From an uncultured Chloroflexota bacterium (GTDB lineage Bacteria > Chloroflexota > Anaerolineae > Anaerolineales > Anaerolineaceae), in NCBI GenBank assembly GCA_902791025.1, contig CADATZ010000012.1, forward strand, positions 18,741 through 82,740: a DNA stretch of 64,000 nucleotides. Direction: 5' to 3'. A program made the position numbers and the translations under genes. The notes under the pieces are model-generated. The model was not told the origin of the DNA. It saw nothing but the letters and a program-made list of their open reading frames with translations, and ran no database searches. How positions within the stretch are numbered: position 1 is the first letter of the stretch; each line of letters starts with the position of its first letter. Shown here piece after piece: positions 9,983 through 18,945 of the stretch.

Positions 9983-10061
9983 TTGGTGTTAGGTATTAGG
10001 TGTTAGGTATTGGATGTTAGGTGTTAGGTGCTGGGTATTGGGTGTTAAGTGTCGGGTGTTT
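9983..10061. repeat. Short tandem repeat cluster, TTAGGTGT type
   Basis: About ten degenerate units (GGTGTTAGGTATTAGG and variants such as GGTGCTGGGTATTGG) fill most of the space between the terminator of the kinase gene and the palindromic repeat. Confidence 0.75.
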
Positions 10062-10077
10062 AAACTGATAAGCAAAT

Positions 10078-10120
10078 CACCGGTTACAGATTTTCAGATC
10101 ATAAAAAACTGTAACCGGTG
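10078..10120 (-). terminator. Perfect 12-bp inverted repeat after the permease-kinase gene
   Basis: CACCGGTTACAG (10078-10089) and CTGTAACCGGTG (10109-10120) pair perfectly around a 19-nt loop, 38 nt beyond the minus-strand stop at 10159. No long T tract follows, so efficiency as an intrinsic terminator is uncertain. Confidence 0.55.
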
Positions 10121-10158
10121 TGGTTCGTTTTGAATCGATAGGTTTTCTTTATGAAAAC

Positions 10159-13100
10159 CTATGCTGAAGGTTTCAGCAGTTTTGCTAATGTTTCATACAG
10201 CCTTTCCGGTTCAACCGGTTTGGAGAGGTGGGCAGTCATCCCTGCCTGCAGGGAGCGCTGTACATCGTCGTCAAAGGCGTTGGCTGTCATAGCGATGATC
10301 GGAATGGATTTCGCGTCCGGACGATCCAGGGTACGGATCGCACGCGTCGCGCTGAGACCATCCATGACCGGCATGCGGACATCCATCAGGATGGCGGCGA
10401 AATGATCCTTCGGTGCGTCGCGGAACATATCTACCGCGATCTGACCATTCTCAGCCCGTTCGGAGGTAACCCCTTCCATCTCCAACAGGTCCGACAGGAT
10501 CTCGGCGTTGATATCCATGTCTTCAGCGATCAGTACGTGAGCGCCTTCGATGCCGTTATCCGCGGGCGTTGTCTCCTTGTTCTCAGAGGAACTTTCCCCG
10601 TCAGCATTCTCCCGGGTCTCTTCCCGCTTATTCAATATTGTCCGAATCTCGTGCAGCAGGCTGTCGGTGAAGAGCGGTTTGGAAAGGATCCCATCCACTC
10701 CAGCAGCTTTTGCCTCATCCTGCATGTCATCCCAGTTATAACCGGAAAGTATGATGACAATGGTTTCTCCGTTATCAAATGAGCGGAGTTCTTTGGAAAA
10801 TTCGATCCCGTCCATTTCCGGCATCTTGTAATCCGTCAGAACCAGCTGATAAGGCTTTCCCTGTTTCTGTTCCATTTCGATTTGAAGCAGCGCTTCTTTA
10901 GCATCGGTAATGTAATCGGACTCGATACCGATCGCGTTGGCCACCAGCATGGCATGTTCGCAGGCAACGATGTCGTCATCGACAACCATCATCCGCATCC
11001 CAGTGGGCAAAATGTCTCCATGATCGTGGCGGACACTGCGGCTGGAGGCTTTTAATGTCACTGTAACGGTGAAGGTTGAACCAACGCCTTTTTCGCTGTC
11101 CACATGAATGTCGCCGTTCATCATTTCCACGATGTTTTTGGTGATAGCCATGCCCAGACCGGTGCTGCCGTATTTGTTGGCGGCTTGTGAATCCTCCTGA
11201 GAAAAGGCTTCAAAGATCTTCGGAATATATTCCCGGCTCATTCCGATGCCGGTGTCTTTCATGATGAAGCGCAGTGTGCAGTATCCTTCAAAGGCGGCGA
11301 TCTGTTCAACACTGAAGGTCACATTTCCCGGAACGTTGGTGAATTTCACGGAATTTCCCAGGATATTGATGAGCACCTGCTTCAGCTTCATGGAGTCCCC
11401 AATATAATAGTCATTCATCTGACCGATGATTTGGCAGTCATAATCCAGCCCTTTGTCTGTACACTGACCATTGATAATGACATTGATCTGATCCAGGAAC
11501 TCCTTGAAGGCAAATTCTTCCTCTTTCAGCACCATGCGGCCGGACTCGATGCGGCTCATATCCAGAATGTCGTTGATGAGTCCGAGCAGATGTTTGGCAC
11601 TGGAGCCAATCTTTTCCAACTGTTCGCGGGTATGCGGCGTGAGGTTCGGGTCGCGCAGTGCAATACTGTCCAGACCGATGATAGCATTCATCGGTGTGCG
11701 GATCTCATGGCTCATGTTGGAAAGGAAACTGGTTTTGGCCCGGCTGCTCTCTTCAGCAAGAACCTTTTCAGCTTCGATTTGTTTTTCCCGCCGGAGCATG
11801 GTGTTGAATATGCGGAAAAGCAGCCATAATGCCAGTGCGACCATGCCGACCAGCAGCAGGCTGTTCAGCAAAAGAGATTGGCTGATTTTTTTCATGACGC
11901 CTGCATGACCGATTTTGATCAAATGATCAAGATTTGCGGAAGCTTCATCATTGTTTACGGTAGAGGTGACAGTTGATTGAGAGACGTTCAGAGCCTTTTT
12001 TGCTGTGGCTTCTGAAGTCTGCCGCATCCATACGGAAGCTGTGAAGACGATCAATATGACCAAAACACTCCAGGAAAACGTGGAATGTCCCAGACGCCGC
12101 TGCCGGTCTCGTCTGAAAAGGTAAAGGAAAAAAGCAAGTCCTAAAATACCCCAAATCGAAAGGATCAGATAGGATTCCATGGAAAGGGTATCCACAGCCA
12201 GCAGGTTCGGGATCAGGAAGTACAGCACAAACAGGATCGAAATCAGAAAACCGGCTCCTCCGAAAACTGTCATCTTCCTGTTGTTTTCACTTCTGGCTTC
12301 TTTCAGTGCGGAAGCTGAAACATAGGTGTAAGCGATCGTGGCACCGATGGTTGCCACATCCACGATCCATCCGGTTGAAGTTCTGCCGAGGAAGGGGATA
12401 ATGACCGATACACATAAGATAAAGAGAATGGCGTTTTTCGGCGTGTGGTTTTCGTCCAGCTCTCCGAGGCATTTCGGTATCATCTCATCCCGGGCAAGCT
12501 TGTACATCAGGCGGCTGGCCGCGATAAAGTTCCCGACCAGTCCGGTGACGATCCCGCCGAGGGTGGTAAGACCGAGGATGATCACGCCGGCTTTGCCGAA
12601 GATCGATTCCGCGGAAAAGAATGTCGGCAGTCCTTCGATCCCTTTGTAGCTGCTCAGATTGCTGATATATTCGTACCAGTTATTGCAGCCTTCCGGCAGA
12701 ACGGTTACTGCAAGTACAGCCAAAGCCGAATAGGCAATGGCCGACATAATGACAGCGGCAGCCATAATGCGAAAGCCTTTTTTATGAGAGAATTTAAACT
12801 CACCCGCTGAATGACAGATCGACTCGAAGCCGACATAAGCCCAGGGGGCAAGTGCGATGATCGTGAAGGTTCCGATGAAAGGGTTCTGCTCCGGAGAAAA
12901 TGCCGGATCAAAAAGCTGCGGGCCGAATTTTGAATTCGTTGCCGCCGCGCATATGCCCAGAGCGATCCCGCTGAACAGTATGACGGACATCAGGATCTGA
13001 ACCCGTTCGGCAAGTTTTTTCCGCAGACAGAAAAGAGCGGCCAACACAAGCGCGAGGATCGAGATCAAAGCCTCGCCCATATAAATATGATAGCTTGCGA

Positions 13101-13509
13101 TCTGATAATGGAACCCGAATTGGAAGAGACTGCCGAAAAGGTTCCTTGCAATCAGCGGCAGCGCGGTTGCGTTTGCCCAGATAATGGCTGTATAGGTCAG
13201 TATCAGGAACCAGGCATTCAGGAAACCGTGATCATAGCCGAATTTAGCTTTCGTGTAGGTGTAAGTTCCGCCTTCGTCCGGGTAACGGTTCATCAGATAA
13301 TTGTAGTTGACCGCGATGATGAGCATGATCAGCCCGCCGATGGTGATCCCAAGCACGGTTCCCAAAGGACCGGCTACCGGCAGGAATGTAGTGCCCGGCA
13401 TAACGAATGCTCCCCATCCCACACTGCAGCCAAAGGCAAGTGCCCAGGCACCGAGCGGAGAGAGATATCCCGTCAAGCCCTTTTCTTTTCCCTTCATGGA
13501 TGTGTTCAT
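10159..13509 (-). CDS. Amino-acid permease (APC)-hybrid histidine kinase fusion with two receivers
   Basis: This 1116-residue protein fuses a transporter to a full signalling module. Residues about 10-465 match an APC-superfamily amino-acid permease with about 12 membrane segments (GxxVGWGAFVMPG near 29-39, YPDEGGTYTY near 76-86). Further membrane segments near 478-495 and 548-570 frame a loop of about 50 residues. The kinase follows: H-box SHEIRTP with His601, N-box with Asn719, DTGIGMS 752-758 and GSTGLGMAI 781-789. Receiver 1 (about 839-960) has Asp893 and Lys944; receiver 2 (about 990-1112) has Asp1043 and Lys1097. All phosphotransfer residues are intact. It probably senses or transports an amino acid and passes phosphate to the HPt protein encoded just upstream. 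Receiver 2 closely resembles that of the kinase at 16016-17638. Confidence 0.85.
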   Translation of the reverse strand: MNTSMKGKEKGLTGYLSPLGAWALAFGCSVGWGAFVMPGTTFLPVAGPLGTVLGITIGGLIMLIIAVNYNYLMNRYPDEGGTYTYTKAKFGYDHGFLNAWFLILTYTAIIWANATALPLIARNLFGSLFQFGFHYQIASYHIYMGEALISILALVLAALFCLRKKLAERVQILMSVILFSGIALGICAAATNSKFGPQLFDPAFSPEQNPFIGTFTIIALAPWAYVGFESICHSAGEFKFSHKKGFRIMAAAVIMSAIAYSALAVLAVTVLPEGCNNWYEYISNLSSYKGIEGLPTFFSAESIFGKAGVIILGLTTLGGIVTGLVGNFIAASRLMYKLARDEMIPKCLGELDENHTPKNAILFILCVSVIIPFLGRTSTGWIVDVATIGATIAYTYVSASALKEARSENNRKMTVFGGAGFLISILFVLYFLIPNLLAVDTLSMESYLILSIWGILGLAFFLYLFRRDRQRRLGHSTFSWSVLVILIVFTASVWMRQTSEATAKKALNVSQSTVTSTVNNDEASANLDHLIKIGHAGVMKKISQSLLLNSLLLVGMVALALWLLFRIFNTMLRREKQIEAEKVLAEESSRAKTSFLSNMSHEIRTPMNAIIGLDSIALRDPNLTPHTREQLEKIGSSAKHLLGLINDILDMSRIESGRMVLKEEEFAFKEFLDQINVIINGQCTDKGLDYDCQIIGQMNDYYIGDSMKLKQVLINILGNSVKFTNVPGNVTFSVEQIAAFEGYCTLRFIMKDTGIGMSREYIPKIFEAFSQEDSQAANKYGSTGLGMAITKNIVEMMNGDIHVDSEKGVGSTFTVTVTLKASSRSVRHDHGDILPTGMRMMVVDDDIVACEHAMLVANAIGIESDYITDAKEALLQIEMEQKQGKPYQLVLTDYKMPEMDGIEFSKELRSFDNGETIVIILSGYNWDDMQDEAKAAGVDGILSKPLFTDSLLHEIRTILNKREETRENADGESSSENKETTPADNGIEGAHVLIAEDMDINAEILSDLLEMEGVTSERAENGQIAVDMFRDAPKDHFAAILMDVRMPVMDGLSATRAIRTLDRPDAKSIPIIAMTANAFDDDVQRSLQAGMTAHLSKPVEPERLYETLAKLLKPSA

Positions 13510-13759
13510 AATTATATTTTTTCCTCATTTCTCCATAAAGGCATCATAAAATTGTACGCCGAACATAGTGTTCATATGCGAAATCTGTTTTTGCCTCAAT
13601 TATGTGATGGTTTCCCGTTGTTATTCCTAATTATACTGTAAAAAAAAATCGTAATATCCTGATTTTTGTAAAAAAACGGAAATAACCCTTTACAGGCTTG
13701 CAGCGGGGGACTACCCCTCTATGGGACAATCCCAGGGAACTTTTCTTCTCAGTGCTGCG

Positions 13760-14134
13760 CTACGCGGCGCTTTGCTCATAGGCCTCAATGCAATCCAGTG
13801 TTTTTTGGAGCATATCCAATGCATTCTGAACTTTGGCTTTGGCTTCTTCATCAGACATCTTGCGGTTGTTGCCGGGGCGGAATTCTTCAGTGATTTCGTC
13901 TGCCAGGGCTGCAAGGTCATCAAGACCAAGATTGCCGCAGACGCCTTTCATGGCATGTGCGCTTTCAAACAGCTGGGCTGGATCCATTGTTTCAAAAGCA
14001 GAGGCAAGTCTGGTTCTTATGTCGCTGTTTTTCAATTTGCGCACATACTTGTCAATGAGCTTGTCCATTTTCATGATCTGTTTCGCGTGTTCGTAATTTC
14101 CGCCCATATTAGCGTAAAGTTCTTCTAAAGTCAT
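13760..14134 (-). CDS. HPt histidine phosphotransfer protein
   Basis: The start at 14134 has an AAAGGAG site 9 nt upstream. The longer frame to 14236 only translates the palindromic repeat at 14173-14276. The 124-residue product is a free-standing HPt four-helix domain with AHAMKGVCGNLGL, where His60 is the phosphorylated residue and the following Lys-Gly is the family signature. It should shuttle phosphate between the receivers of the two hybrid kinases and the receiver-EAL protein next to it. It lies between genes for all three partners on the same strand, about 150 nt downstream of the receiver-EAL gene and 250 nt upstream of the permease-kinase. Confidence 0.85.
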   Translation of the reverse strand: MTLEELYANMGGNYEHAKQIMKMDKLIDKYVRKLKNSDIRTRLASAFETMDPAQLFESAHAMKGVCGNLGLDDLAALADEITEEFRPGNNRKMSDEEAKAKVQNALDMLQKTLDCIEAYEQSAA

Positions 14135-14172
14135 TCTTCTCTCCTTTGGTAAATTGATGCAGCTTCCAACAT

Positions 14173-14276
14173 GTAACTGTTCAGAACTTGAGCAGCGCAC
14201 ATGAGGACAGGCACGCTTGTTCGGGCTGCGCCGCACAAGGTGCCAGTCCCCGTGTGCTCCATTTTGAATGGATAAC
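14173..14276. repeat. Palindromic interspersed repeat, copy 2
   Basis: This copy is inverted relative to copy 1. The arms contain GAGGACAGGCACGC and GGTGCCAGTCCCC, with ends GTAACTGTTCAG and TTTTGAATGGATAAC. It lies in the gap between the receiver-EAL and HPt genes inside the phosphorelay cluster. Confidence 0.8.
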
Positions 14277-14282
14277 TAACAT

Positions 14283-15989
14283 CTACTGTCTCTCTCCCAA
14301 CTTTCTGAGTTCCAATTCCTGAACGATATATTTTTCAAAAATATCCGGGGGAACCGGTCTTGAGAAATAGAATCCCTGCACAATGTCGCATCCGGCATCT
14401 TTGAGCATTTTCAGCTGGTTTTCATTTTCAACACCTTCCGCGATGACCGGTACATCCAGATAGCGGGCAATATCCAGCACCAGCTTTACCAGACGGAAAT
14501 CCGTTTCGCTGTGTTCGATATTGCGGATGAATTTCATATCCATCTTGAGAATGTCGATCGGCATGGAAGAAAGCATGTTCAGCGAGGAATACCCGGAACC
14601 GAAGTCATCCATTTCGATTTCAAAGCCGATTTCACGCAGGTGGCTGATGAGTGAGATGAGCTGTTCACCGTTTTCGGTGTAAGCGGATTCTGTCACCTCA
14701 AGCTTCATATCTTTGAAGTCAAGGCTGTTATCGACGATCAAATGCCTCAGCCGGTCTTCGAGTGATGGGTCAAACACATCCACACGGGAAAGATTGACGG
14801 AAACCGGGATGGTGATGTCATATTTCTCTTTCCATTCCGCGATTTGATGGGCTGCTTCCGCCCAAACAAAGTTGTCCACAATGCGGATCTGCCCGTTCCC
14901 CTCGAACAGCGGGATAAAGTCAGCCGGGGAAATCATTCCCAGTTCCGGGTGTTTCCAGCGAATCAGCGCTTCGGCACTGGTGAGCCGCGGCGGATCCACC
15001 TGGATATTGTATTTCGGCTGATAATAGACGGTGAACTGATGTTCATCGACCGCCTGATGCAGGTCATTCATCAGCCGCTGCCCGAGCATTTCCCGCATTC
15101 GCATATCCTCATCGTAAATCATGAGATGCGTCATATTGTCGCCGCGCACCTTGTTGCAGGCTGTCCGCGCACAGTCAAACAGAACAACAGGCTCCACATC
15201 CTCATTCCAGGGTTTTACCCCCATACGCAGCCGGATGTTGGCTGTTTCGGATAGTTCATTGAGTTTATTCTGGAAACGATCCAGCACTACCTGATAATCG
15301 GGCTGTTGGATGCAGTATATGTCGAAGCGGTCAGCTTCAAAGCGGCTGGCGATCCCTTCGGTTTCAGCCAGAAATGATCGGATCTCATTGCCGAGGATCC
15401 GCAGCACATTGTCGCCGAATTCAAATCCGTTCAGAGCATTGATGGTATGGAACTGATCAATGTTGATGACGACAGCATCCATGTGCCATTCCGGATGATA
15501 ATTGTGAATACGGTTCGCGTATTCAAAAAAGAAGTTTTTGTTGTAAAGCATTGTCAGATGGTCATGTTCCGCGGCTGAGATGAGTTTTCTGCCCTCGCTC
15601 AGTTCGATGATCCGGCTGACACGAGCCAGGATGACTTCATGCATATCAAAAGGTTTCGTGATAAAATCCGCCGCTCCCATCTGCAGGGCCCGAAGTTCCG
15701 CGCTTTTTTCAGCCGTCAGCACGATGACGGGAATATGATTGAGCTGTTCGTCGTTTTTCACCTTCTCCAGAACGGTAAATCCATCCATTACCGGCATCAT
15801 CAGGTCCAGCAGGATGACAGAAAGCTTCTCACGGTATTCGTTGATCTTCTCCAGTGCTTCTTTCCCATTTTCAGCGTAAACAATGTCGTAATAATCTTCC
15901 AGTATCATTCCCAAAACATCACGGTTGATCTCCTGGTCATCAACGACCAGCACAAGCTGCGGATTCTTGATTTGTTTTGATCTGATCAT
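14283..15989 (-). CDS. Response regulator with degenerate GGDEF and active-type EAL domain
   Basis: Start 15989 has AAGGAG at 6-nt spacing. An alternative ATG at 16019 overlaps the upstream kinase stop as ATGA and would add 10 residues. Counted from 15989: the receiver spans about 10-130 with Asp62 and Lys112; a GGDEF-like domain spans about 145-295 but reads FEADRF where GGDEF should be, so it cannot make c-di-GMP; the EAL domain spans about 305-560 and keeps EAL (340-342), Asn399, Glu431, Asp461-Asp462, Lys482, Glu518 and Gln538. The protein should hydrolyse c-di-GMP under control of phosphorylation by the adjacent kinase, with which it forms an operon. The dead GGDEF may bind GTP or serve as a spacer. 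Confidence 0.88.
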   Translation of the reverse strand: MIRSKQIKNPQLVLVVDDQEINRDVLGMILEDYYDIVYAENGKEALEKINEYREKLSVILLDLMMPVMDGFTVLEKVKNDEQLNHIPVIVLTAEKSAELRALQMGAADFITKPFDMHEVILARVSRIIELSEGRKLISAAEHDHLTMLYNKNFFFEYANRIHNYHPEWHMDAVVINIDQFHTINALNGFEFGDNVLRILGNEIRSFLAETEGIASRFEADRFDIYCIQQPDYQVVLDRFQNKLNELSETANIRLRMGVKPWNEDVEPVVLFDCARTACNKVRGDNMTHLMIYDEDMRMREMLGQRLMNDLHQAVDEHQFTVYYQPKYNIQVDPPRLTSAEALIRWKHPELGMISPADFIPLFEGNGQIRIVDNFVWAEAAHQIAEWKEKYDITIPVSVNLSRVDVFDPSLEDRLRHLIVDNSLDFKDMKLEVTESAYTENGEQLISLISHLREIGFEIEMDDFGSGYSSLNMLSSMPIDILKMDMKFIRNIEHSETDFRLVKLVLDIARYLDVPVIAEGVENENQLKMLKDAGCDIVQGFYFSRPVPPDIFEKYIVQELELRKLGERQ

Positions 15990-16015
15990 ATAATCTCCTT
16001 GACTGATACTGCTTT

Positions 16016-17638
16016 TCATACAGTTTTCCTGTCGGGAATCAGTTTTTTCAAGGTTTCGAATAAAAGGTCTGAATCGATTGGTTTGGACAGGTGACTGTTC
16101 ATCCCGGCTTCGATAACATTTTGTCTGTCATCAAAGGATGCGTTGGCGGTGAGAGCGATGATAGGTATGGAAGAAGCATCTGGACGATCCAAAGCGCGGA
16201 TGTTCCGGGCTGCATTCAGTCCATCCATCACCGGCATGCGCAGATCCATCAGGATCGCATCATAATAATTGGTAGGATTGTCTTTGAACATGTTGACGGC
16301 AATTTCGCCATTCTCGGCCCGTTCCGAGGAAAAATCCTCCATTTCCAGCAGGTCAGCCAGAATTTCCGCATTAAGGTCAACATCCTCAACGATCAAAATC
16401 CGGTTGCCTTTTGGCTGTTCAGCGGGAATGTTTTCTTTTTCCTGTTCCGGTTCTTCCGGTTCTGCGTCGGGAATTTCAATTGCCGCTTCAGGCTCTAAAG
16501 CAGGTGATGCATCTGCTGATATTATCTCTCCTTTGGGTTTTTTCTCCGCAAAGACGTTTATCGGGGGATGCGCCTGCATTTGTGTCCTGGGTGACGTCTT
16601 ACGGTCGGACGCTCCCAGTTTAACTGTTACTGTAAATGTACTGCCGATCCCTTTGTCGCTTGCCGCATTAATAGTGCCATCCATCAGCTCAACGATATTC
16701 TTTGTAACCGCGAGCGAGAGACCAATGCCGCCGTAGCGATCGGTGCTTGTCGTATCTTCCTGCGTAAACTTATCAAAGATCTTAGGAAGAAATTTCGGGT
16801 TGATCCCGTTGCCGGTATCGTTGATGATAAAGCGCAGTGTGCGGGAATTCCCGGCGGATTCAATTTGTTCGGTGAGAAAAGTGATGGTTCCGGATTCTGT
16901 AAATTTAATCGCATTGTCCAGCAGGCTGAGCAATACCTGTCTGAGTTTTCCCTGGTCGCCCACATAAAAGTCATCAAGGGTGCCAATGACTGAATAACTG
17001 TAATACAGGTCTTTTGCGATGCACTGTCCGCGAAGGATCACATTGATATTTTCCAGCAGGTCAGTGAGTGAAAAGGTGTCCTGTTTGATGACAATATGAC
17101 CGGAATCAATGTCGCTCATGTCCAGAATGTTGTCGATGAGCGCCATCAGGTGGCGGGCGCTTTCGTCAATTTTTTCCAGCTGCCGGCGGGTTTCCGGATG
17201 AAGGTCCTGCCTTTGTCGGGCGATGAAGTCCAACCCGATGATGGCGTTCATAGGCGTGCGCATCTCATGACTGATGCTGGAAAGAAGCGCGTTTTTGGTC
17301 TTCGTGCTTTCTTCAGCAGCTTTCAGTTCCGCTTCCAGGTGTTCATTTTCCTGTACCCGCTGTGTGATAAACTGGATCAGCTGGAAAATGATGAAGACAA
17401 AGATACTGCCGCCGAACAGAATGCCGGATATGATCAGATCAGGTTTTCCGAAGATACCGACTGCGAGATAGCCAAGCAGGAACAGCACCAGCAGGATGAT
17501 CGGAATATGCAGGTACAGCCGCTCTTTGCCCCAGTCCTTTTTTTCCTGGAGGCGGCGCGCATATTGAACATAGCTGTATATATTAAATATCATCAGCGCA
17601 CTGCCGAGATATACCATTCCATATATCAGCCAATTCAT
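16016..17638 (-). CDS. Membrane hybrid histidine kinase with receiver
   Basis: The ATG at 17638 is preceded by AAAGGGGG at 9-nt spacing; longer starts at 17647 and 17683 place that site inside or at the edge of the gene. The 540-residue protein has three hydrophobic segments (about 2-22, 42-62 and 70-92), no recognised sensor domain, a kinase core with SHEMRTP (His124), DTGNGIN and GGIGLSLAV boxes, a linker rich in Glu and Pro, and a C-terminal receiver with LMDLRMP. The N-box and receiver residues are intact. It overlaps or abuts the receiver-EAL gene and is its likely phosphodonor. Kinase core and receiver are close paralogues of the permease-kinase at 10159-13509, so one probably arose by duplication. 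Confidence 0.88.
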   Translation of the reverse strand: MNWLIYGMVYLGSALMIFNIYSYVQYARRLQEKKDWGKERLYLHIPIILLVLFLLGYLAVGIFGKPDLIISGILFGGSIFVFIIFQLIQFITQRVQENEHLEAELKAAEESTKTKNALLSSISHEMRTPMNAIIGLDFIARQRQDLHPETRRQLEKIDESARHLMALIDNILDMSDIDSGHIVIKQDTFSLTDLLENINVILRGQCIAKDLYYSYSVIGTLDDFYVGDQGKLRQVLLSLLDNAIKFTESGTITFLTEQIESAGNSRTLRFIINDTGNGINPKFLPKIFDKFTQEDTTSTDRYGGIGLSLAVTKNIVELMDGTINAASDKGIGSTFTVTVKLGASDRKTSPRTQMQAHPPINVFAEKKPKGEIISADASPALEPEAAIEIPDAEPEEPEQEKENIPAEQPKGNRILIVEDVDLNAEILADLLEMEDFSSERAENGEIAVNMFKDNPTNYYDAILMDLRMPVMDGLNAARNIRALDRPDASSIPIIALTANASFDDRQNVIEAGMNSHLSKPIDSDLLFETLKKLIPDRKTV

Positions 17639-17781
17639 GACGGTCATCCCCCTTTCGTACCCATTTGTCAGGATTAAACGCACAAGACCGGTTGCCTGCT
17701 GCCGTGAAGCCAGATCCGGTGATGGGCATCCGTTCTGCGCTGATGCGCCTTCAGATGCTATTTTTAATTATAATATCGATT

Positions 17782-18387
17782 TCATTCTCTGTTGTAATTT
17801 ATCTGAAGCGAATCAGTAATCATTTTTATTATGTAATCACAGCAATCCGAGACAGCGCATTCCCGGAAATACGTTTCTTCGAGCGGGATCCATGTCGATT
17901 GAAAGCGTTTCAAGGCCTCGGGACCGTTTCGTTTTCCGATTCTTTCCAGCTGTATTTCCGGGTCGATATCCAGAAAGATCCGCAGGTCATAATAGTTTCG
18001 CAGCAGAGGATGACAGGAATATGACCCTTCGATAATGGCGATTGCTTTCGCTTCTATGATTTTGGCGGGCTCAAAGCTGAAGGTATCGCAGTCAAAGCGT
18101 CGGTAATGGACAGGAGTACCGGCTCGCAGCGGGAGCAGTACCTCGCTGAGAAATCGTTCCCGATCCACATTCCCACCGGGTTCTGAAAGCCGTTCCGGCG
18201 TGCGTTGGTGAGGCTGAAGGTAAAAATCATCCATATGGAAAAGAGCCGCATCCCATTCGGCAGCGAGCTTTTCCCCAAGCGTAGACTTTCCGGAGCCGCA
18301 GCGTCCGTCAATAGCAAGCAGTGCGGGACGGTGACTGGCCGCCGCGATTTTTGAAAGACTGGTGTAGATTTCATCAAAATTGATCAT
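17782..18387 (-). CDS. Uridine kinase-like P-loop kinase
   Basis: The frame begins at GTG 18402, but ATG 18387 (MINFDEIY) is more likely. The 201-residue protein has Walker A GRCGSGKST (residues 28-36) and the MDDFYLQP motif typical of the uridine kinase/phosphoribulokinase group, in which Asp contacts the nucleoside. IIEGSY and FLDIDPEIQLERIGKR continue the family pattern. It probably phosphorylates a nucleoside or similar small hydroxyl substrate in the cytoplasm, but substrate specificity cannot be read. It is separated from the kinase operon by about 140 nt and may be transcribed on its own. Palindromic repeat copy 3 lies just upstream of it. Confidence 0.75.
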   Translation of the reverse strand: MINFDEIYTSLSKIAAASHRPALLAIDGRCGSGKSTLGEKLAAEWDAALFHMDDFYLQPHQRTPERLSEPGGNVDRERFLSEVLLPLRAGTPVHYRRFDCDTFSFEPAKIIEAKAIAIIEGSYSCHPLLRNYYDLRIFLDIDPEIQLERIGKRNGPEALKRFQSTWIPLEETYFRECAVSDCCDYIIKMITDSLQINYNRE

Positions 18388-18428
18388 TTTGTCGGATTCC
18401 ACTTTATGTATTATATCTTAAAAGGATG

Positions 18429-18542
18429 CTGTTCAGCACCCGGAAAGCGCACATGAGGACAGGCAGAGTTCCCGCTTTGAATTAACAAGGTGAAGGTGAC
18501 ATGAGTATGCCGGTCTCTATGTATTTCTTTCCGGATAGTAAC
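18429..18542. repeat. Palindromic interspersed repeat, copy 3 (degenerate)
   Basis: A diverged copy: CTGTTCAGCACC at one end, GCACATGAGGACAGGC in the left arm and CCGGATAGTAAC at the other end. The right arm is poorly conserved. Confidence 0.55.
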
Positions 18543-18945
18543 AACGTATGGATAATTTGGACTTTAAAACTGATGATATGGATATAAAAAAAGCAAAAAA
18601 ATTGTTATATTTTCAATTGTCATTATAATTGAAAAATGATTCGGGAAAGTTCTGACTAATTCATGAAAACTCCAGTTTTGATTTTGAGAAACAGCTGTTT
18701 TCTCCGAAAGTCATCAACCGGGAACAAAAATTACCAGTTTTTTCCGTAAAACCAATACAAGGAGCCAATGTAACTGCCAGGCTGCTCCGGGAACGGGGCA
18801 GCCTTTTTAAATCTTATTGGATATTGATTCAGAACGGCGTACATGGCAACTGGTACTGATCCGCAGGTATAAATAATTGCGTCAAAAAGTCCTTTTTCCC
18901 CTGTTTCGTGAGTATAATTCGATTGGACTTTTGGAGGAATCTTTT
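18543..18945 (+). promoter_or_regulatory. Leader region upstream of cysE
   Basis: This 400-bp gene-free stretch holds an AT-rich inverted repeat (TTTTCAATT with AATTGAAAA near 18610-18635), a perfect 12-bp palindrome AAACAGCTGTTT at 18689-18700, a strong terminator-like hairpin at 18779-18808 and a good -10 box TATAAT at 18913-18918 just before cysE. No known riboswitch consensus is visible. If transcription starts upstream of the hairpin, it could act as an attenuator; if it starts at the TATAAT, it cannot. Confidence 0.4.
18779..18808 (+). terminator. Strong intrinsic terminator in the cysE leader
   Basis: A 10-bp stem (AGGCTGCTCC with GGGGCAGCCT, one G-T pair) closes a 6-nt loop and runs into TTTTT. 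No plus-strand gene precedes it within 500 bp, so it terminates either an unseen short transcript or the cysE leader. Confidence 0.75.
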
